Assembly (NCBI GenBank): GCA_914767885.1
Contig: CAJZBQ010000027.1
Location: 124,001-188,000, forward strand
Length of the DNA: 64,000 nt
Direction: 5' to 3'
Source: Blepharisma stoltei
Lineage: Eukaryota; Ciliophora; Heterotrichea; Heterotrichida; Blepharismidae
Below the pieces are notes generated by a model. It ran no database searches. It was not told the origin of the DNA and saw only the letters and a list, made by a program, of their open reading frames with translations. The position numbers were made by a program, and so were the translations under genes. Shown one piece after another: positions 12,329-23,515 of the stretch. Positions within the stretch are counted from its first letter, which is position 1; each line of letters opens with the position of its first letter.

Positions 12329-12809
12329 AGAATTATTAAAATGGCGTGATCTGACGTGGACTCCTGGTGACCTGTGAGTTGATCCAGGCCCAGGAAAGGC
12401 GAGCCACATGGCGATAGTTCTCCGGGGTGGGTTTTTTGACTTGGGGCTGACCCTTGTCCTTTTTTCCTTACCTACGAGTTAACCCTACTGGCACAAAGTC
12501 CCGATACCACTCCATGAGAGCATTATCGAACCTGTGATACGGTTCTGACAGGTCATGGAGAAGGCAGAAGGCGATTCCCTATACTCTGAGCCCTGTCAGA
12601 GGTTAAAGGAGTTTTCTGCTGAGATTCGGAGACCCTGACCGGATGGGGTGGCTTCCCCGAAGACCTTCGACGTCACCATTTTTGGTGACGTCAGAAAGGG
12701 AAAAAGGTGGTGTGAGGATAGCGCTTAGCGTCGCTGCGAAGCTATCCGTGGGACGGCGAGGGGCTGAAATAATCCCTTAAGACCCGCTATAACATATTTC
12801 TAATTCTAA
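12329..12809 (+). mobile_element. SINE-like element, subfamily B, intergenic
   Basis: GC-richer than its surroundings. It is flanked by a 13-bp direct repeat (TTCTTAAATAAAT at 12316-12328 and 12810-12822). The head is ...ATTAAAATGGCG and the tail is repeats of TTCTAA. It shares GAGTTGATC, GGTGACGTC and a CTGAAATAATCCC block with elements at 45621 and 38950. It has no convincing protein and looks like a non-autonomous retroelement. Confidence 0.75.
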
Positions 12810-12822
12810 TTCTTAAATAAAT

Positions 12823-13856
12823 GATAAAATAATGCGAATCAATAAATAATATGCATGATTATTACTTTAAAGCTCAAAACATAAATGTTCTATAAACTGA
12901 ATTCTGATATAATCTTTTAGCAATATTTAATAAAATATCCATTTTTATAAACCCAACTAATGTTGTGCTAATTTCAATGAGGTTTTTAAAACTGAAGATA
13001 TTGAGCTAATATATAGTCTAAAAAACACTTGGCAATTCTTTTTTAAAAAGGGCTGAGAAGTTGATAAATAGTGTCTCTACCTCAGTCGAGCAATAAGACT
13101 CATTGGAATATCTAATTCGGGTATGCAAAAATTTTAATTTTTAAATCATTTTTAATTGTTTTGAGTCAATTAATTTATAAACAAGTTAATAAATACTTAT
13201 AGTCAATTAACTTAATCGTATTATTTATTTAATTTGTCTAAATTAAGTGTATAATCATAGTTTTAAATTAAAATAGAGAATTTATAATAGAAATATAAAT
13301 TGATATTTCCTTATTAAGCGATTTTAAGGTTTTAAGTTGAATTAATTATTTTATTTAGTGAATTAAAATTGCTATTGTATTGCAATTTGTTTCATTGCTA
13401 GTAAATATCAAATTTTTTAATTATGTCAATGATGCTATTAATATTTTTAATTTCGCAATGAGGAAATTATATAATAATCCAACCCTTTTATTATTAAAAT
13501 AAATTCAAGCTTATTATGAGTATAAATTTATTGAGCTTATTCCATGATTTCTCTATAATATTTTATTATTGCCATCTTTTTTCATAAATATCCATTTTTA
13601 TTTTCACTAGTGCTTTATTTGCAATAGAGCAATATTATACACATAGGCAAATCTTTCACTTTTTTCTTAATGAGCAGCTTTTCACATAAGACTTTTGATA
13701 ATATATCCATTTTTTCATCATTGCTAATTTTTTCCTTTCTCAATAATTCAATCAGGGCTAAAAAGATAATAAAAATCCAAAAATTAATAAAATGCCCAGT
13801 ATATATTATCCATACTATAAAATATTTTTAAGTTCCATTATTATTCCAATTTATTA
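12823..13856. other. AT-rich gene-poor stretch
   Basis: No intact gene is recognisable. Short coding-like fragments occur near 12960-13130 but do not extend into a known family. Confidence 0.5.
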
Positions 13857-15511
13857 TTAGGTTAAATATATAAGAATTAATACCCAAATTGCAACAAATG
13901 CGGATGTAGCTATAATTAATGTTCCCCATGCCCATTTATCAGAAAAGAAAAGGTTATCATAAACGCTTGGCTTTTCGACTAGCCTTTTAGCTGCTAATGC
14001 AAACAACGGAATATATAATCGGTGCATGCCATTTTCTCTGCAATCTTGGAGTGGAAAATTCTCCAATATAATTTTTCCAAAAAACTTAAAATTAACGTCA
14101 AAAAATCAATGAAAAATGAGCCTTCTTTACCCAAATGGGATAAATTAAACGAAAAACAACCCACAATAACAAAAACATGAAATATATATAATCCTCCTCC
14201 TAAAAGTTGTAGCGACCCACTTATATCAGCTACGAAGCTTAAATCATACACAATCACAGCGATTAAAACAGGAGGGAAAGCAATGGCAAGCCTATAATAC
14301 GTAATAGTCCGTCTCTGCAGATCTTTTTCTCCAAAATTACCATAGGTTATTGACATAACATTATCAGCTAGGTTAATTACAATGATAGGGAATACAGAAA
14401 GGACGTCTACAGCAGGAAGAAGGACTATAAAATACGCTATAATATAAGTCCATCACGATCTGTCGTCTTCGTCAGCCCCTGCAGAATAGTCACGCCAGTT
14501 TAGTGTGACCATCTTTTCAACGTCGCCTGCTGCAAACGGTACTATGAGTCCTAATAATAGAAAAAATACACTCATCGAAAATAATGCAAAAATACATATT
14601 TTTTTGATATTTTCTGATTTATCTGTCACGAATTGTGTAGTTGTTGATACTGTGTTTTTAAAATATGTTGCCATATACACAATTGGCAAACATAGCCCTA
14701 AATTCATTATTTTAAAAGTACTTGGATCTGACTGATTTGCCCCATCATCATCAAGTTCTGTATCCGATGCAATTGCATACAGCGACGTAACAATGATCGT
14801 CAAAATAACCCCAATCCTCATGCAGCAAGACACTATTTGGAACAAAGTCTGCTCAGTGAGCCCAACAACAGCTAATGGTATTACAATTGAGGCATAAATA
14901 AATAAATAAGCCCAATACCTGAACCTGCAAGACCCTCCAAAGTCAGGATCATCATATATATTGCACGTATCAGTTCCTGTTATTGGAATTATTGAAGATA
15001 AAGAGGACGAAAAAATTGTGCAGTAGGCAATTAATGACGCTGTGCTACCAATAATAAAAATCCCCATTAATATTTTTCCATGCACTTTTCCCAGTAGCAC
15101 TTGAGCCATTTCACACATATCGTATCTCCTATTACCGATTTCTGGGGTTCAGTCAATTTCTGATATAAAGCTTTCATTTTCTTCTTCTTGTATTGGCTTA
15201 ATTATATAATTTTCTTTTTTAATTGGCTTAAGCAGATCTATGATTGACATTGGCTTTATCTTGTAGCCTTTTTCACATAAATTTGATAAAACTTCCATTC
15301 TACTGAGAGCTTGTAATAGCAAATAAAGCAAAATAAAGCTGACTGAGGTAGAGAAAACTTGAGAAAATAAGCCAAGCGTCCAGCCAGTTTTGTAGTAGCC
15401 TCATGGGATTCCTAATACACCAGCGCCTACTACAGAGTTTACTGTAAATGCGTAGCCTACTAATCAATGATGGTTTTTTTCCTTATTTAAAGGCTCCTTA
15501 TCCTGGCTCAT
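13857..15511 (-). CDS. Amino acid/auxin permease (AAAP)-like transporter
   Basis: Membrane protein with about ten or eleven hydrophobic segments. The N-terminal WLVGYAFTVNSVVGAGVLGIP is the first helix typical of the APC/AAAP superfamily, where the GAGVLGIP loop lines the substrate path. The last helix reads GTLIIATSAFVAIW. Several TGA codons read as Trp (HHWLVGY, GIPWGYY, EIDWTPEIG, DRSWWTY). An IES at about 14016-14068 near the C-terminus shifts the frame; removal gives FLEKLYIPLFALAAKRLVEKP. The likely role is amino acid uptake or export; substrate unknown. The start is the Met upstream of the first helix (MSQDKEPLNKEK). Confidence 0.82.
14016..14068. other. TA-bounded IES in permease gene
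   Basis: 53 bp, with TTATATT-like sequence repeated at both ends. Removal corrects a frameshift before the last transmembrane helix. Confidence 0.7.
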
Positions 15512-15869
15512 TATCCGTTTTGTAAAATATATAATTTTTCTGTATTGCTTTAAAATTAACTATTTAAAATTACTATCTCACCTCCATAAAAAATAATCTT
15601 AAAAAAAAATTTTTTAATTCAATATTAAATGGTAATTTATTAAATTTTAAACAATTTAGATTCACTAGCATATATTTATGAATTTTTTTCATAAATTATA
15701 TTTTAAATTTCGAAAAAATTAACTTTCCTTAAAGAGCAAAATTTGTGTTACTCACAGAAGGGAAGCAAGACAAATTGAAGGGGAGTCTTATATTAAAGTA
15801 ATTAAATTTTATATTTGTCTTATGAATTTTAATAATTTTAATCTTAAAACGGACATAATAAATTTCTTT
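15512..15869. other. AT-rich intergenic spacer
   Basis: Divergent promoters of the permease and the Kelch/EGF gene would lie here. A decayed block at about 15740-15760 (GTTACTCACAGAAGGG) resembles the terminal motif of the MITE at 9591. Confidence 0.5.
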
Positions 15870-18800
15870 ATGATTAGATTGTGCATTCTTTTATCATTTT
15901 TCGCTTTACTACTCCCCTGATTTAAATTGGAAGGTTTTTTTTTTAAATTCTAAAAATTAAAAAATATAATTAAATCAAAGTTTTGAATTTTAATTCAAAA
16001 ATTAATCGATTAAGTGTGAATCCTGCTTAAATAATATTTTGTGTGCACTTTCTCCATAGAATTAGGCCAAAATTGATTTTATAAAATTTAGTATTTTATT
16101 TATAAATGTTCCTATTGAAAAAAAATTATTCTAATTTTAGCACCCAGAAAATAGGAAATTTACCTATATTTGTTCCAATTTAGAGTGGGGAGTTAGCAGA
16201 ATGAACAAATGTTGTAGTTGACTCAGATTTGCCCTCAAAAAGAGCAGGACATACGATTAGCAACTACAATGGAGAGCTTTATCTTTTTGGAGGCTGCGAT
16301 TTAGATACAGCATGTTATAGTGATGTGTATAGGTTCAACATGACTGTAAATATGTGAGAGTTATTGAATCCAACAGGAGATATTCCGACTGCAAGAGAAG
16401 GGCATATTGCCGCCGTAGTAGGGAGCAAGCTGTATATATCAGGTGGGACTACTTTAACAGATCTTTTGGATGAGACAAATATATTAGACTTAACAACTGT
16501 ATTTTTTACATATACTCAATAATATTAATTTTCTCTATATTTTTACTATATAATTACTATAGAAAAATAAATGATAAATTAATATAGAACTATATAGCTA
16601 GAATGAAAAGAAGCTGAACTTGGAGGATCAATTGAGCCGAGAGCATATCATGCAGCAGCTTTGCATGATTCAGGATTAATTTTTATTTTTGGAGGATATA
16701 CATCAGAAGGATTAAGCAATGAAGTGATTCTCTTAGACACAGTAAACAACCATTGAGGATATCCAGCATCTGTAGGATCTGTGCCAAGTGCAAGGAAGTA
16801 TCATTCTTTAAGCAGAATTGGAGACTTTGTGTGGCTTTTCGGAGGAGAAACTGATAGTGGAGCTGTTAAAGATTTATATTATTATGATATAGATGAAAGG
16901 CATTGGTATAAACAAGATACGTCAGGTTCACCATTAGCAAGACAAGGCCACGCAACTGCAGTGTCTGGGGATTCATTTTATGTGTCAGCTGGGTGCAATT
17001 CGGATACTCGATACTGCTATTCTGATCTTTATAAGTTTTATACAGAAAACAATACTTGGGATAAAGTTGATTCTGGAAGTATATAATATTTGTTAGTATT
17101 TAATATAGATTTTTTATATAAAAATATAATCAAATTTAATATAATATATATCTAATAATAATGAATATGTTCAAAAACATCATTTTAATATAAAATAAGA
17201 TAAATTATAATAATTATATTTTTTTTCTAATTAGGCATAGTTTACATTCAGTCCTAGAGAAGGCCACGCTATAGAGTTTATCGGTGGAAATTTATATGCA
17301 TTTGGCGGCAGATTTTTAACAGAAAGCTCATATGGCGATTTTTTAGTTTTTGAAACCAATGAAACTTGTCCTAATGGCTGCTCTAGGAATGGAGAATGCA
17401 CTGATTATGGCTGTGACTGCTACGGAGGATACACAGGCTCTGACTGCTCCTACGAAACCACATGTAGAATGAATTGTAATAGCCATGGAGTCTGTGACGA
17501 CTATACTTGTGTCTGTTATAGCGGCTATTACGGCTCATATTGTCAAGGCATTATAAATTGTCCTAACAACTGTACAAGCAGTGAACAAGGCACCTGTCAG
17601 TCTTCAGGCGAATGTTTATGTACTGATGGATATACAGGAGATGACTGTTCTGAAAAAGAAGACTGAAAAATGTGCCAGGATTCCTGCATAAATGGGTCTT
17701 GTGACAGCAATAATGACTGTGTCTGCAGCTCAGGCTGGGTTGGGAAAAATTGTGACACTGAAGCTCCAGTTGTGTATCACAAGTCGTCATCTTATGATAT
17801 TAGTATTAATTTGTCAGATGACCTTGAGTATGGAGCATCTAAAGAATCTTATGATGGCAGCTCATCAAGTTATTCGTCCTCAGGAAGCTACTCAGATGAT
17901 GATACTTCAGATTATAGGTCTTCTGATACTGGAGAAAGTGACGATTATTATGCTGAAATGTAGCAGATATTTATATAAGATTTTTTTAAAAAATATAAAT
18001 AATGGTTAGTATAGAAGAGAATATATGGTTGAGTCAGAAGATGTTGAAGTATCTGAAGAAAGCTTTGATAATATAACAGATTCACAAGATGCTTCAGCGA
18101 ACATGACACAATATGACAACTCTACACATTTATTAGTCCCTCACTCCCCCCCCTTCAAATTGGAACTAAAAATTTTGTTCCAATTTAAAGGGGGGTTAAT
18201 TTTTTTTTTAAAAAAAAATATCAATATAAAATTTTTTATAAAATATATAAAATTTAAAAAAAAAAAATCTCCAAAACTTATCGAATTAGATTAATAAATT
18301 TGTTTAATAAAACGCTATTTACTCTTTATACTTTAAAGCAAAGCAAGATATAACTAATTTTTCATTATTAGTTAATACGCCACTATTAATTGGTATCAAA
18401 ATTATTTACACAAAAATTATTATTTTTATTGATAAAAACAATTTTAGAAAATTTATCGATCAAAGTGCTAATTTTGTTTAAATAAGATGTATTATATACT
18501 CTATTCTTTAAAATAAAGTAAGAAATAAGTAAATTTTTAAATTTTATAAAGAATTCCTATTGAATTTATATCAAAACTATTTAAATAAAAAATATCATTT
18601 TTATCAAAAAAAACAAAAATTTTTTTGAAAAATTTTTAAAAAAAAAAAAAATTAATTTTTTTTTAAAATTTACAATCAAGGATAATAAATTTATTTAAAT
18701 AAGATGCTCTTTATACTTTTATCTTTAAAAAAGAGCAAGATATAACTAAATTTTTAATTTTAGTTAATAAGAAACATTTAATTTATATTAAAACTTTTTA

Positions 18801-19443
18801 GATAAAAATTATATATAATTTTTTTTTATAAAATTAAATTTTGTTCCAATTTAAAGGGGGGTTAATTTACCAAAAAAGTGGAAATTTTACCGATATTTTG
18901 TTCCAATTTAAAGGGGGGGGAGTCAGATGTTTGGGTTTACTGACCCAAATGACCCTAACAGCTATTATACACAAAATCTTCGAAGGGATCCAGTTGAGGT
19001 TGAAAAATCTGATTATTTAGAAGAGTTAGAAGACAAACAAGAGGACAGACAAGATGAAATAGAAGAATGCCAAATGATGTGTATTATATTAAAAATAAAT
19101 ATCCTTAAGCATAATAATCGCTATTCCTTATTTTCCACAAAATCATAGTACTTTTCTAGTATTGACAGTCAAAATTTATTTTAAATAAATTAATTATCAT
19201 GGAGTTTGTTCTGATGCAACTTGTTATTGTGAAGAAGGATATACAGGGACACTTTGTGAATACGAAGAAGACGAAGCTGACAATGGGATCAAGCTGACCA
19301 CAGCTATCATTATTATGATGCTTTTTTGGATTATCGGATGCGCTTATGGCTGCTACAGAATTAAGAAGATTATGGAAGAAGTCAGAGCTCGAGAAGAAAG
19401 CAAAGTTGAAGAAAAAGATGATTTTGTTGGACTAGAAGACTAA
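15870..19443 (+). CDS. Kelch-repeat / EGF-like type I membrane protein
   Basis: After removing six IESs this reads as one protein: a signal peptide (MIRLCILLSFFALL), at least five Kelch repeats (LYLFGGCDL, LYISGGTTL, IFIFGGYTS, VWLFGGETD, LYAFGGRF), then several EGF-like modules (CSRNGECTDYGCDCYGGYTG, CNSHGVCDDYTCVC), an acidic Ser-rich linker, a last EGF module (HGVCSDATCYCEEGYTG), a transmembrane helix (TTAIIIMMLFWIIGCAYGC) and a short charged cytoplasmic tail. Likely a cell-surface adhesion or recognition protein; partners unknown. TGA codes Trp at the ends of Kelch blades (NMWELL, EDWKMC). No gene of this exact order is known to me. Confidence 0.85.
15910..16193. mobile_element. MITE-like IES in signal peptide of Kelch/EGF gene
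   Basis: 284 bp. The ends are CTACTCCCC..TTTAAATTGGAA and GTTCCAATTTAGAG..GGGGAGTTA, a decayed version of the repeats in the IES at 18142. Removal joins FFALL to AEWTNVVV in frame. Confidence 0.8.
16500..16598. other. TA-bounded IES in Kelch/EGF gene
   Basis: 99 bp of AT-rich DNA with stops. Removal joins ILDLTTV to EWKEAELGG. Confidence 0.8.
17080..17242. other. TA-bounded IES in Kelch/EGF gene
   Basis: 163 bp. Removal joins WDKVDSGS to TFSPREGHAI, restoring a Kelch repeat. Confidence 0.8.
17961..18009. other. Small TA-bounded IES in Kelch/EGF gene
   Basis: 49 bp, or 61 bp if the TA at 18022 is used. Either removal eliminates a TAG and joins DDYYAEM to the acidic stretch VESEDVEV. Confidence 0.65.
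18142..18923. mobile_element. MITE-like IES flanked by CA, with internal tandem repeats
   Basis: 782 bp. The terminal repeats are CTCCCCCCCCTTCAAATTGGAAC, followed by the inverse GTTCCAATTTAAAG, with two more copies at the right end. The layout equals the IES at 9591 although the repeat sequence differs. The flank is TCA on both sides rather than TTA; removing one CA plus the interior gives LLVPQMFGFTDPND in frame, and no TA pair does. The interior holds about three diverged copies of a unit near 190 bp. Confidence 0.8.
19085..19190. other. TA-bounded IES in last EGF module
   Basis: 106 bp. Removal joins ECQMMCIN to YHGVCSDATC, completing the EGF cysteine pattern. Confidence 0.8.
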
Positions 19444-19493
19444 ATTTATATAAAATGCTAAGATTTTCAATAAATTTAAATTACTAATTTAAA

Positions 19494-22400
19494 ATGGCCA
19501 CCCAGGAATATGCGAGAACTCTTAATAAATTCAAAAAAGAAGCAGATCTGTTAGAAAAAGAAAAACAAAGGAATTTCTATAGCTCAAAAATGCTAGCTGA
19601 AGAAATAGCTGAGCTAGATTCATTAGAAAAATCGTTAAAAAGCCAAAGATGCAGCAACTCCTACAGTTTTTTCCAATCAATTGAGCGAATTAAAAGAATT
19701 GTCCAAGAAGTTTCTTATAAAATCAAAGGGTTTATAGAAAAAACAAATGCAGAAGGAGCTTATATAGACTATGAGTCTATGGTGCAGATCTTACAAAAGG
19801 CGGCTGACTCAGTCGATGCTGAGCTAAAAGAATTCAAAGCAGCTAATCGCATTGACTTTGAGAACCTTGCACAAGAAGAAAAAGCCTTATCAACCGAAAT
19901 AGACCAGCTAGCAGAGAAGTTTGAGCAGTGGGAAAATGAGCCATCACAAACAATTATCCTTATCTAATTAAATGTAATTTTTCTTAAAAAATTGAACTTT
20001 TAATAGAAAATTTTTATTATTAGGTATATTTCAAAACCTACCAAAACTTTAATTGAAGGAATTGACGCACCTCCTATGCTGCAAGAAGTTATGGCAATCG
20101 ATAAACAAATAATTGATATGGGAGGGAACTCTTTAGGCTGGGACGAAGCAGACCATCAAGAATTCATGAAGCTTAGAACACAGCACAAAGGAAAACAAAC
20201 CATCGGGTTTTTCCAAGCCGCCCAAAATTTGTTGCCTACAATGGATCAAGAAAGCATCAAAATCCATTGTAAAAAGTACGAAGAGTGGATCTGGTTAAAA
20301 TGGCTGGGTCTGCCTGGTTCTATGGCTCTACTTGGCAGTCCGGTTCTATCTGGCTCTACTGGCAATCTGGCAATCTGGCCGCCAGACTGGCTCTACCTGG
20401 TTCTAGTGGCAGTATGGCAGTCTGACTCTACCTAGCTCTACGAGCTATGGCAGTCTGGCTCGATTTCAAGCTATATAGGGATTTTCATGTGTTGGTAGTG
20501 TTTAGTGACGATAATCATCTAAGACTAAATCAAAAATAAATATCTTTAGTTAAAATCCTTTATTTACTTGGCTTGTGCATTTTTAATTAATAGAATTAAA
20601 ATTGTTTAGAGAGTTTAAGAATATTTATATTGCTTTAAAACTTATATCTATTGCTAGATTTAAAGAATTAATCAAATTTTTATTAAAATACGAAATATGC
20701 CTTTTTTATATGGCTATAATTTCTTTCTAAGCCTTTATATCTTTATTTTCTTATAATTTAAAAATATTTAACAAGGTTTATCATTTTAATTTAAAATGCA
20801 ATTGATGATAAAATAACTTTATTTTATGAATGATTGCAATCATATAGCTTTTTGATGGAATCATTATTTTGTTTACTATTAGCGATGACCCCCCCCTCAA
20901 TCTTCATGTCTATTGCAACAAAAATGCAATTTTTTAATATAAAATTTTATATAAACAAATAATAATTTTCATGTCTCTTGCAACAAACTATATACATTAA
21001 AATGGCGACACTTGCCAACCTGCCCTCTTGGCGCAGCAGTCCAGACCTTATGGCTACGGCGAACTGAGACGGACTCCTAGCCGAGAATCAGACGCAGGCT
21101 CAAGAAGTGTGTATCCGGGTAGGTTTTGGCTGCTTTCCTGTGGTTGGAAATGGAGGTGCTCAACAACGTCCTTTGGATACAAGGACCCATAGGTATTCCT
21201 CTAATGAGAAACTTGGGGTTTCGGCCCAGGCCACAGGGAACAGTCTCTTTCCTGAAGCTGTCGAAGGAAGGCACTTTGATACCCGATAGATTCCAAGGAG
21301 CTGATCCTTGGAATCAATCTACTCCAATCTCCCGCAGCAGGGCCGCAGAAATCCATAAGGCGCCCACTCAAGACTGAACCCGCAAGGCAAGGAGGAGACA
21401 GAAGATGCCGGAAGGGCACTCCTAAGAAGGAAAGACCCTCTCGTCTGGAGTCGAAAAGCGGTAGAACCTTCCGTAAGGGAGGTATTTGGTGACTGCGCCT
21501 GACTTTAATAATCGTAATCTGATCCTCTTGCAACAAATTTTCGATGTGTATCTTAAATTTTTCCGTACTTTTTAGCTAGATAAGTTTAATAAAATGGCGA
21601 GCGATGACAATAGCCGTCTAAATCTCGATGAGAAGGTCATTGACACGCCTACAGCAGCGCTGTTTTATTTTTTTTTTGAGAAACTCACCTAGAGAAAAAT
21701 GCATTAATTTTTTTTTTATAAAAAATGCTGTGTTGCAGTATGCATGAAGATTTTTTCTAAAAATTTTTGTTGCAATATAGACATGAAGATTGAGGGGGGG
21801 GGTCATCGTTATGATAATATTATGATTTATTTTTAGTATTAAATCCTTTTTACAATTTATCACATTTTGTTACTTAATAAATCACCTAATTACGTTATAG
21901 ACTTGACAAATTATATATATATTGACAGTAAATGCAATATATATAGGATTTTTTTTAAAGTATCATTCTCTGCGAATATTGCTATCACAGGTTATTGCAT
22001 TTTTATTTAACATATCATAGCGCAATTAATTAAACTGTTGCTTTCAAGGCCCTAGAAAATTTTCTTTGATAGAGCCAGCAGAGCCAGATAGAGCCAGACT
22101 ACCAGGTAGAGCCAGACTTCCAGACTTCTAGGTGGAGCCGGATACCAGACTGCCAAATAGAGCCGGACTGTCAGGTATAGCCGAACTGCCAGGCAGAGTC
22201 AAATAGACCCAGCAGGTTTGACCATGAATCAAGCTGAACGAAAAGAAAAAAGAAATCCTCGCTAAATGGAGAGAAGAAAAGAAAAAGCGAAAAGAAAGCC
22301 AAACCAAGCTTATAGATATCGAGCCAGCCAAGCCAAAACCTGTAAAAAGGCCTCAAAGTGCTTTTGAAACCCAAAAAAAAATCGAAGAATGAAGACGCCA

Positions 22401-22899
22401 GCGAGATTTACTTCGAACAGAAAAAGAAAAAGAAGAAAAATCGCAGTTTCAGCGGAAAAAAGAGGAGGAAGAAAAGCGAAAAATGGAAACAGAAATAAAA
22501 AAGCAGCTGGTAAATGAGTACAAAGAACGAAAAGAAATAGAAAAAGCTCAGCAATACATGATCCAAAATTACCAGAAAAAGCGAAATACAGTAGAACTGT
22601 CTGAAGAAGACAAAATCAGACTTAAAGAAAGAGAAGACAAATTGACCAAAAAGAAGCAGGAAAAACTATTAGAAGAACAAAAGAAAAAAGAAGAAAAAGA
22701 AAGACGAGAAATGATGATAAAAATGAAAACCAACGCCCAATGGTCACATTTGGACTCTAGACTTAACCAAGAAACAGTCGCCACAGTTACCAGAAAAGAA
22801 GCCCAAAGAGCAGAAGTCCACGCTGACACCTTTGGAGGGGTTTTAATTCATAGGCCAGGCCGAGCGATCCCAAGCTGGAGAGCTGGCATTTCTTCATAA
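19494..22899 (+). CDS. CCDC112/CCDC148-like coiled-coil protein
   Basis: After removal of two IESs the protein has an N-terminal coiled coil, then GWDEADHQEFMKLRTQHKGK, which matches the (G)GWD..DH..F...R..H.GK signature of CCDC112, followed by a long basic coiled coil (KLNEKKKEILAKWREEKKKR) and a C-terminal GGVLIHRPGRAIPSWRAG. In animals CCDC112 is a centriolar-satellite protein linked to ciliogenesis; the same role here is inference. The larger IES (20289-22227) falls just after the signature and is bounded by ATC, not TA. Confidence 0.75.
19965..20024. other. TA-bounded IES in CCDC112-like gene
   Basis: 60 bp. Removal joins QTIILI to YISKPTKTLIEG and eliminates a TAA. Confidence 0.75.
20880..21809. 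mobile_element. MITE-like element with CGATGACCCC ends, nested in an IES
   Basis: Flanked by TA. Inverted ends are CGATGACCCCCCC TCAATCTTCATGTC and its complement at 21773-21809. A decayed subterminal copy (CATGTCTCTTGCAAC) lies at 20970. It resembles the other C-tract MITEs in overall build but has its own terminal sequence. Confidence 0.75.
20988..21524 (+). mobile_element. SINE-like element, subfamily A, nested
   Basis: Flanked by a 13-bp duplication CTCTTGCAACAAA (20975-20987 and 21525-21537). Head CATTAAAATGGCGACAC. It shares CGCCCACTCAA and TTGGTGACTGCG blocks with the copies at 28378 and 50794. Just downstream (about 21585-21650) is the head of another, truncated element (TTAATAAAATGGCGAGCG). 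Confidence 0.8.
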
Positions 22900-22917
22900 T
22901 TGATAAAAATTCTTAAA

Positions 22918-23513
22918 ATGGCTCGTAATTTATAGCTAGAACAAAATTTTGGCTGGGGCGATGGACCGTCTATTATGAAGACTATTTCAAGCGGCTCGAC
23001 CCAAAACACCACACCAGCGCCGTCGCAGCAGGCAAAAAGGAATTATTGGGCTGAAGACAGCAAAATGTCAGAAATCCCTACCTTGATTAGTGATTCCAAA
23101 GTGGATTTAACTGGACAAGTGGCGGCACCTCCTAGTGCTTATGTAGCTCAGCCTGTTGCAAATTTAGATGCCCTAAATCAACAATTAGCGCTCCCTACGA
23201 AGCCTGAGCCAGGTATTGACTTGTCTATATTAACATCTGTTGTATAAAGACTCATAAAATTATTTTTTGGAAAAATAATAGCAAAATTTCTAATGGGAAA
23301 GACCACAAAAAGTGTCTGCAGAGGCAATTTATACTGATAAAAAATCTTGGAGCCGTTGTAAAACCGCTTGATCAATGCTATGAGCCTGACGAGATATGGG
23401 AAAGCCAACATTTAATTATGGAAGTTTCACAGTTAATAAGAAAAGATAAAGAAAATGTGGAAAAGGATGAAGATTATCAGTTCCAGGTATATCAAAACCA
23501 AGTTTTAGATTAA
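22918..23513 (+). CDS. IFT43: Intraflagellar transport protein IFT43
   Basis: IFT43 is a small subunit of the IFT-A complex, which moves cargo from ciliary tip to base. Here the C-terminal half carries the family blocks: EIPTLISDS, QVAAPPSAYVAQPVANLDAL and PGIDLSILTSVV, followed after an IES by KPLDQCYEPDEIW. A 15-nt intron sits five bases into the second codon region (22925-22939, start MAQQNFGWG). The IES at 23243-23358 falls inside the ID-LS-LT motif region. The gene lies 18 bp downstream of the CCDC112-like gene and is convergent with the next gene, only two bases apart. Confidence 0.85.
22925..22939 (+). other. 15-nt intron
   Basis: Sequence gtaatttatagctag, seven bases after the IFT43 start codon begins. 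Removal eliminates a TAG. Confidence 0.9.
23243..23358. other. TA-bounded IES in IFT43
   Basis: 116 bp, with GTTGTA repeated at both ends. Removal gives LTSVVKPLDQCYEPDEIW. Confidence 0.85.
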
Positions 23514-23515
23514 TT

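Larger units (their letters stand above)
20289..22227. mobile_element. Composite 1.9 kb IES with repeat-rich inverted ends
   Basis: Removal joins KKYEEWI to KLNEKKKEIL. The ends are imperfect inverted repeats: GATCTGGTTAAAATGGCTGG on the left, the inverse of CCAGCAGGTTTGACCATGAATC on the right. Next to them are degenerate short tandem repeats, GGCTCTACYTGGC-like at 20300-20455 and the inverse AGAGCCAGA-like at 22070-22205. The middle holds a MITE-like element (20880-21809), which in turn holds a SINE-like element (20988-21524). The repeated base triplet at the ends is ATC. Confidence 0.75.

Noticed and set aside
21107..21536. Several 60-110 codon ORFs on both strands
   Set aside because: They overlap each other inside a GC-rich SINE-like element with target duplications; high GC removes AT-rich stops and gives chance ORFs.
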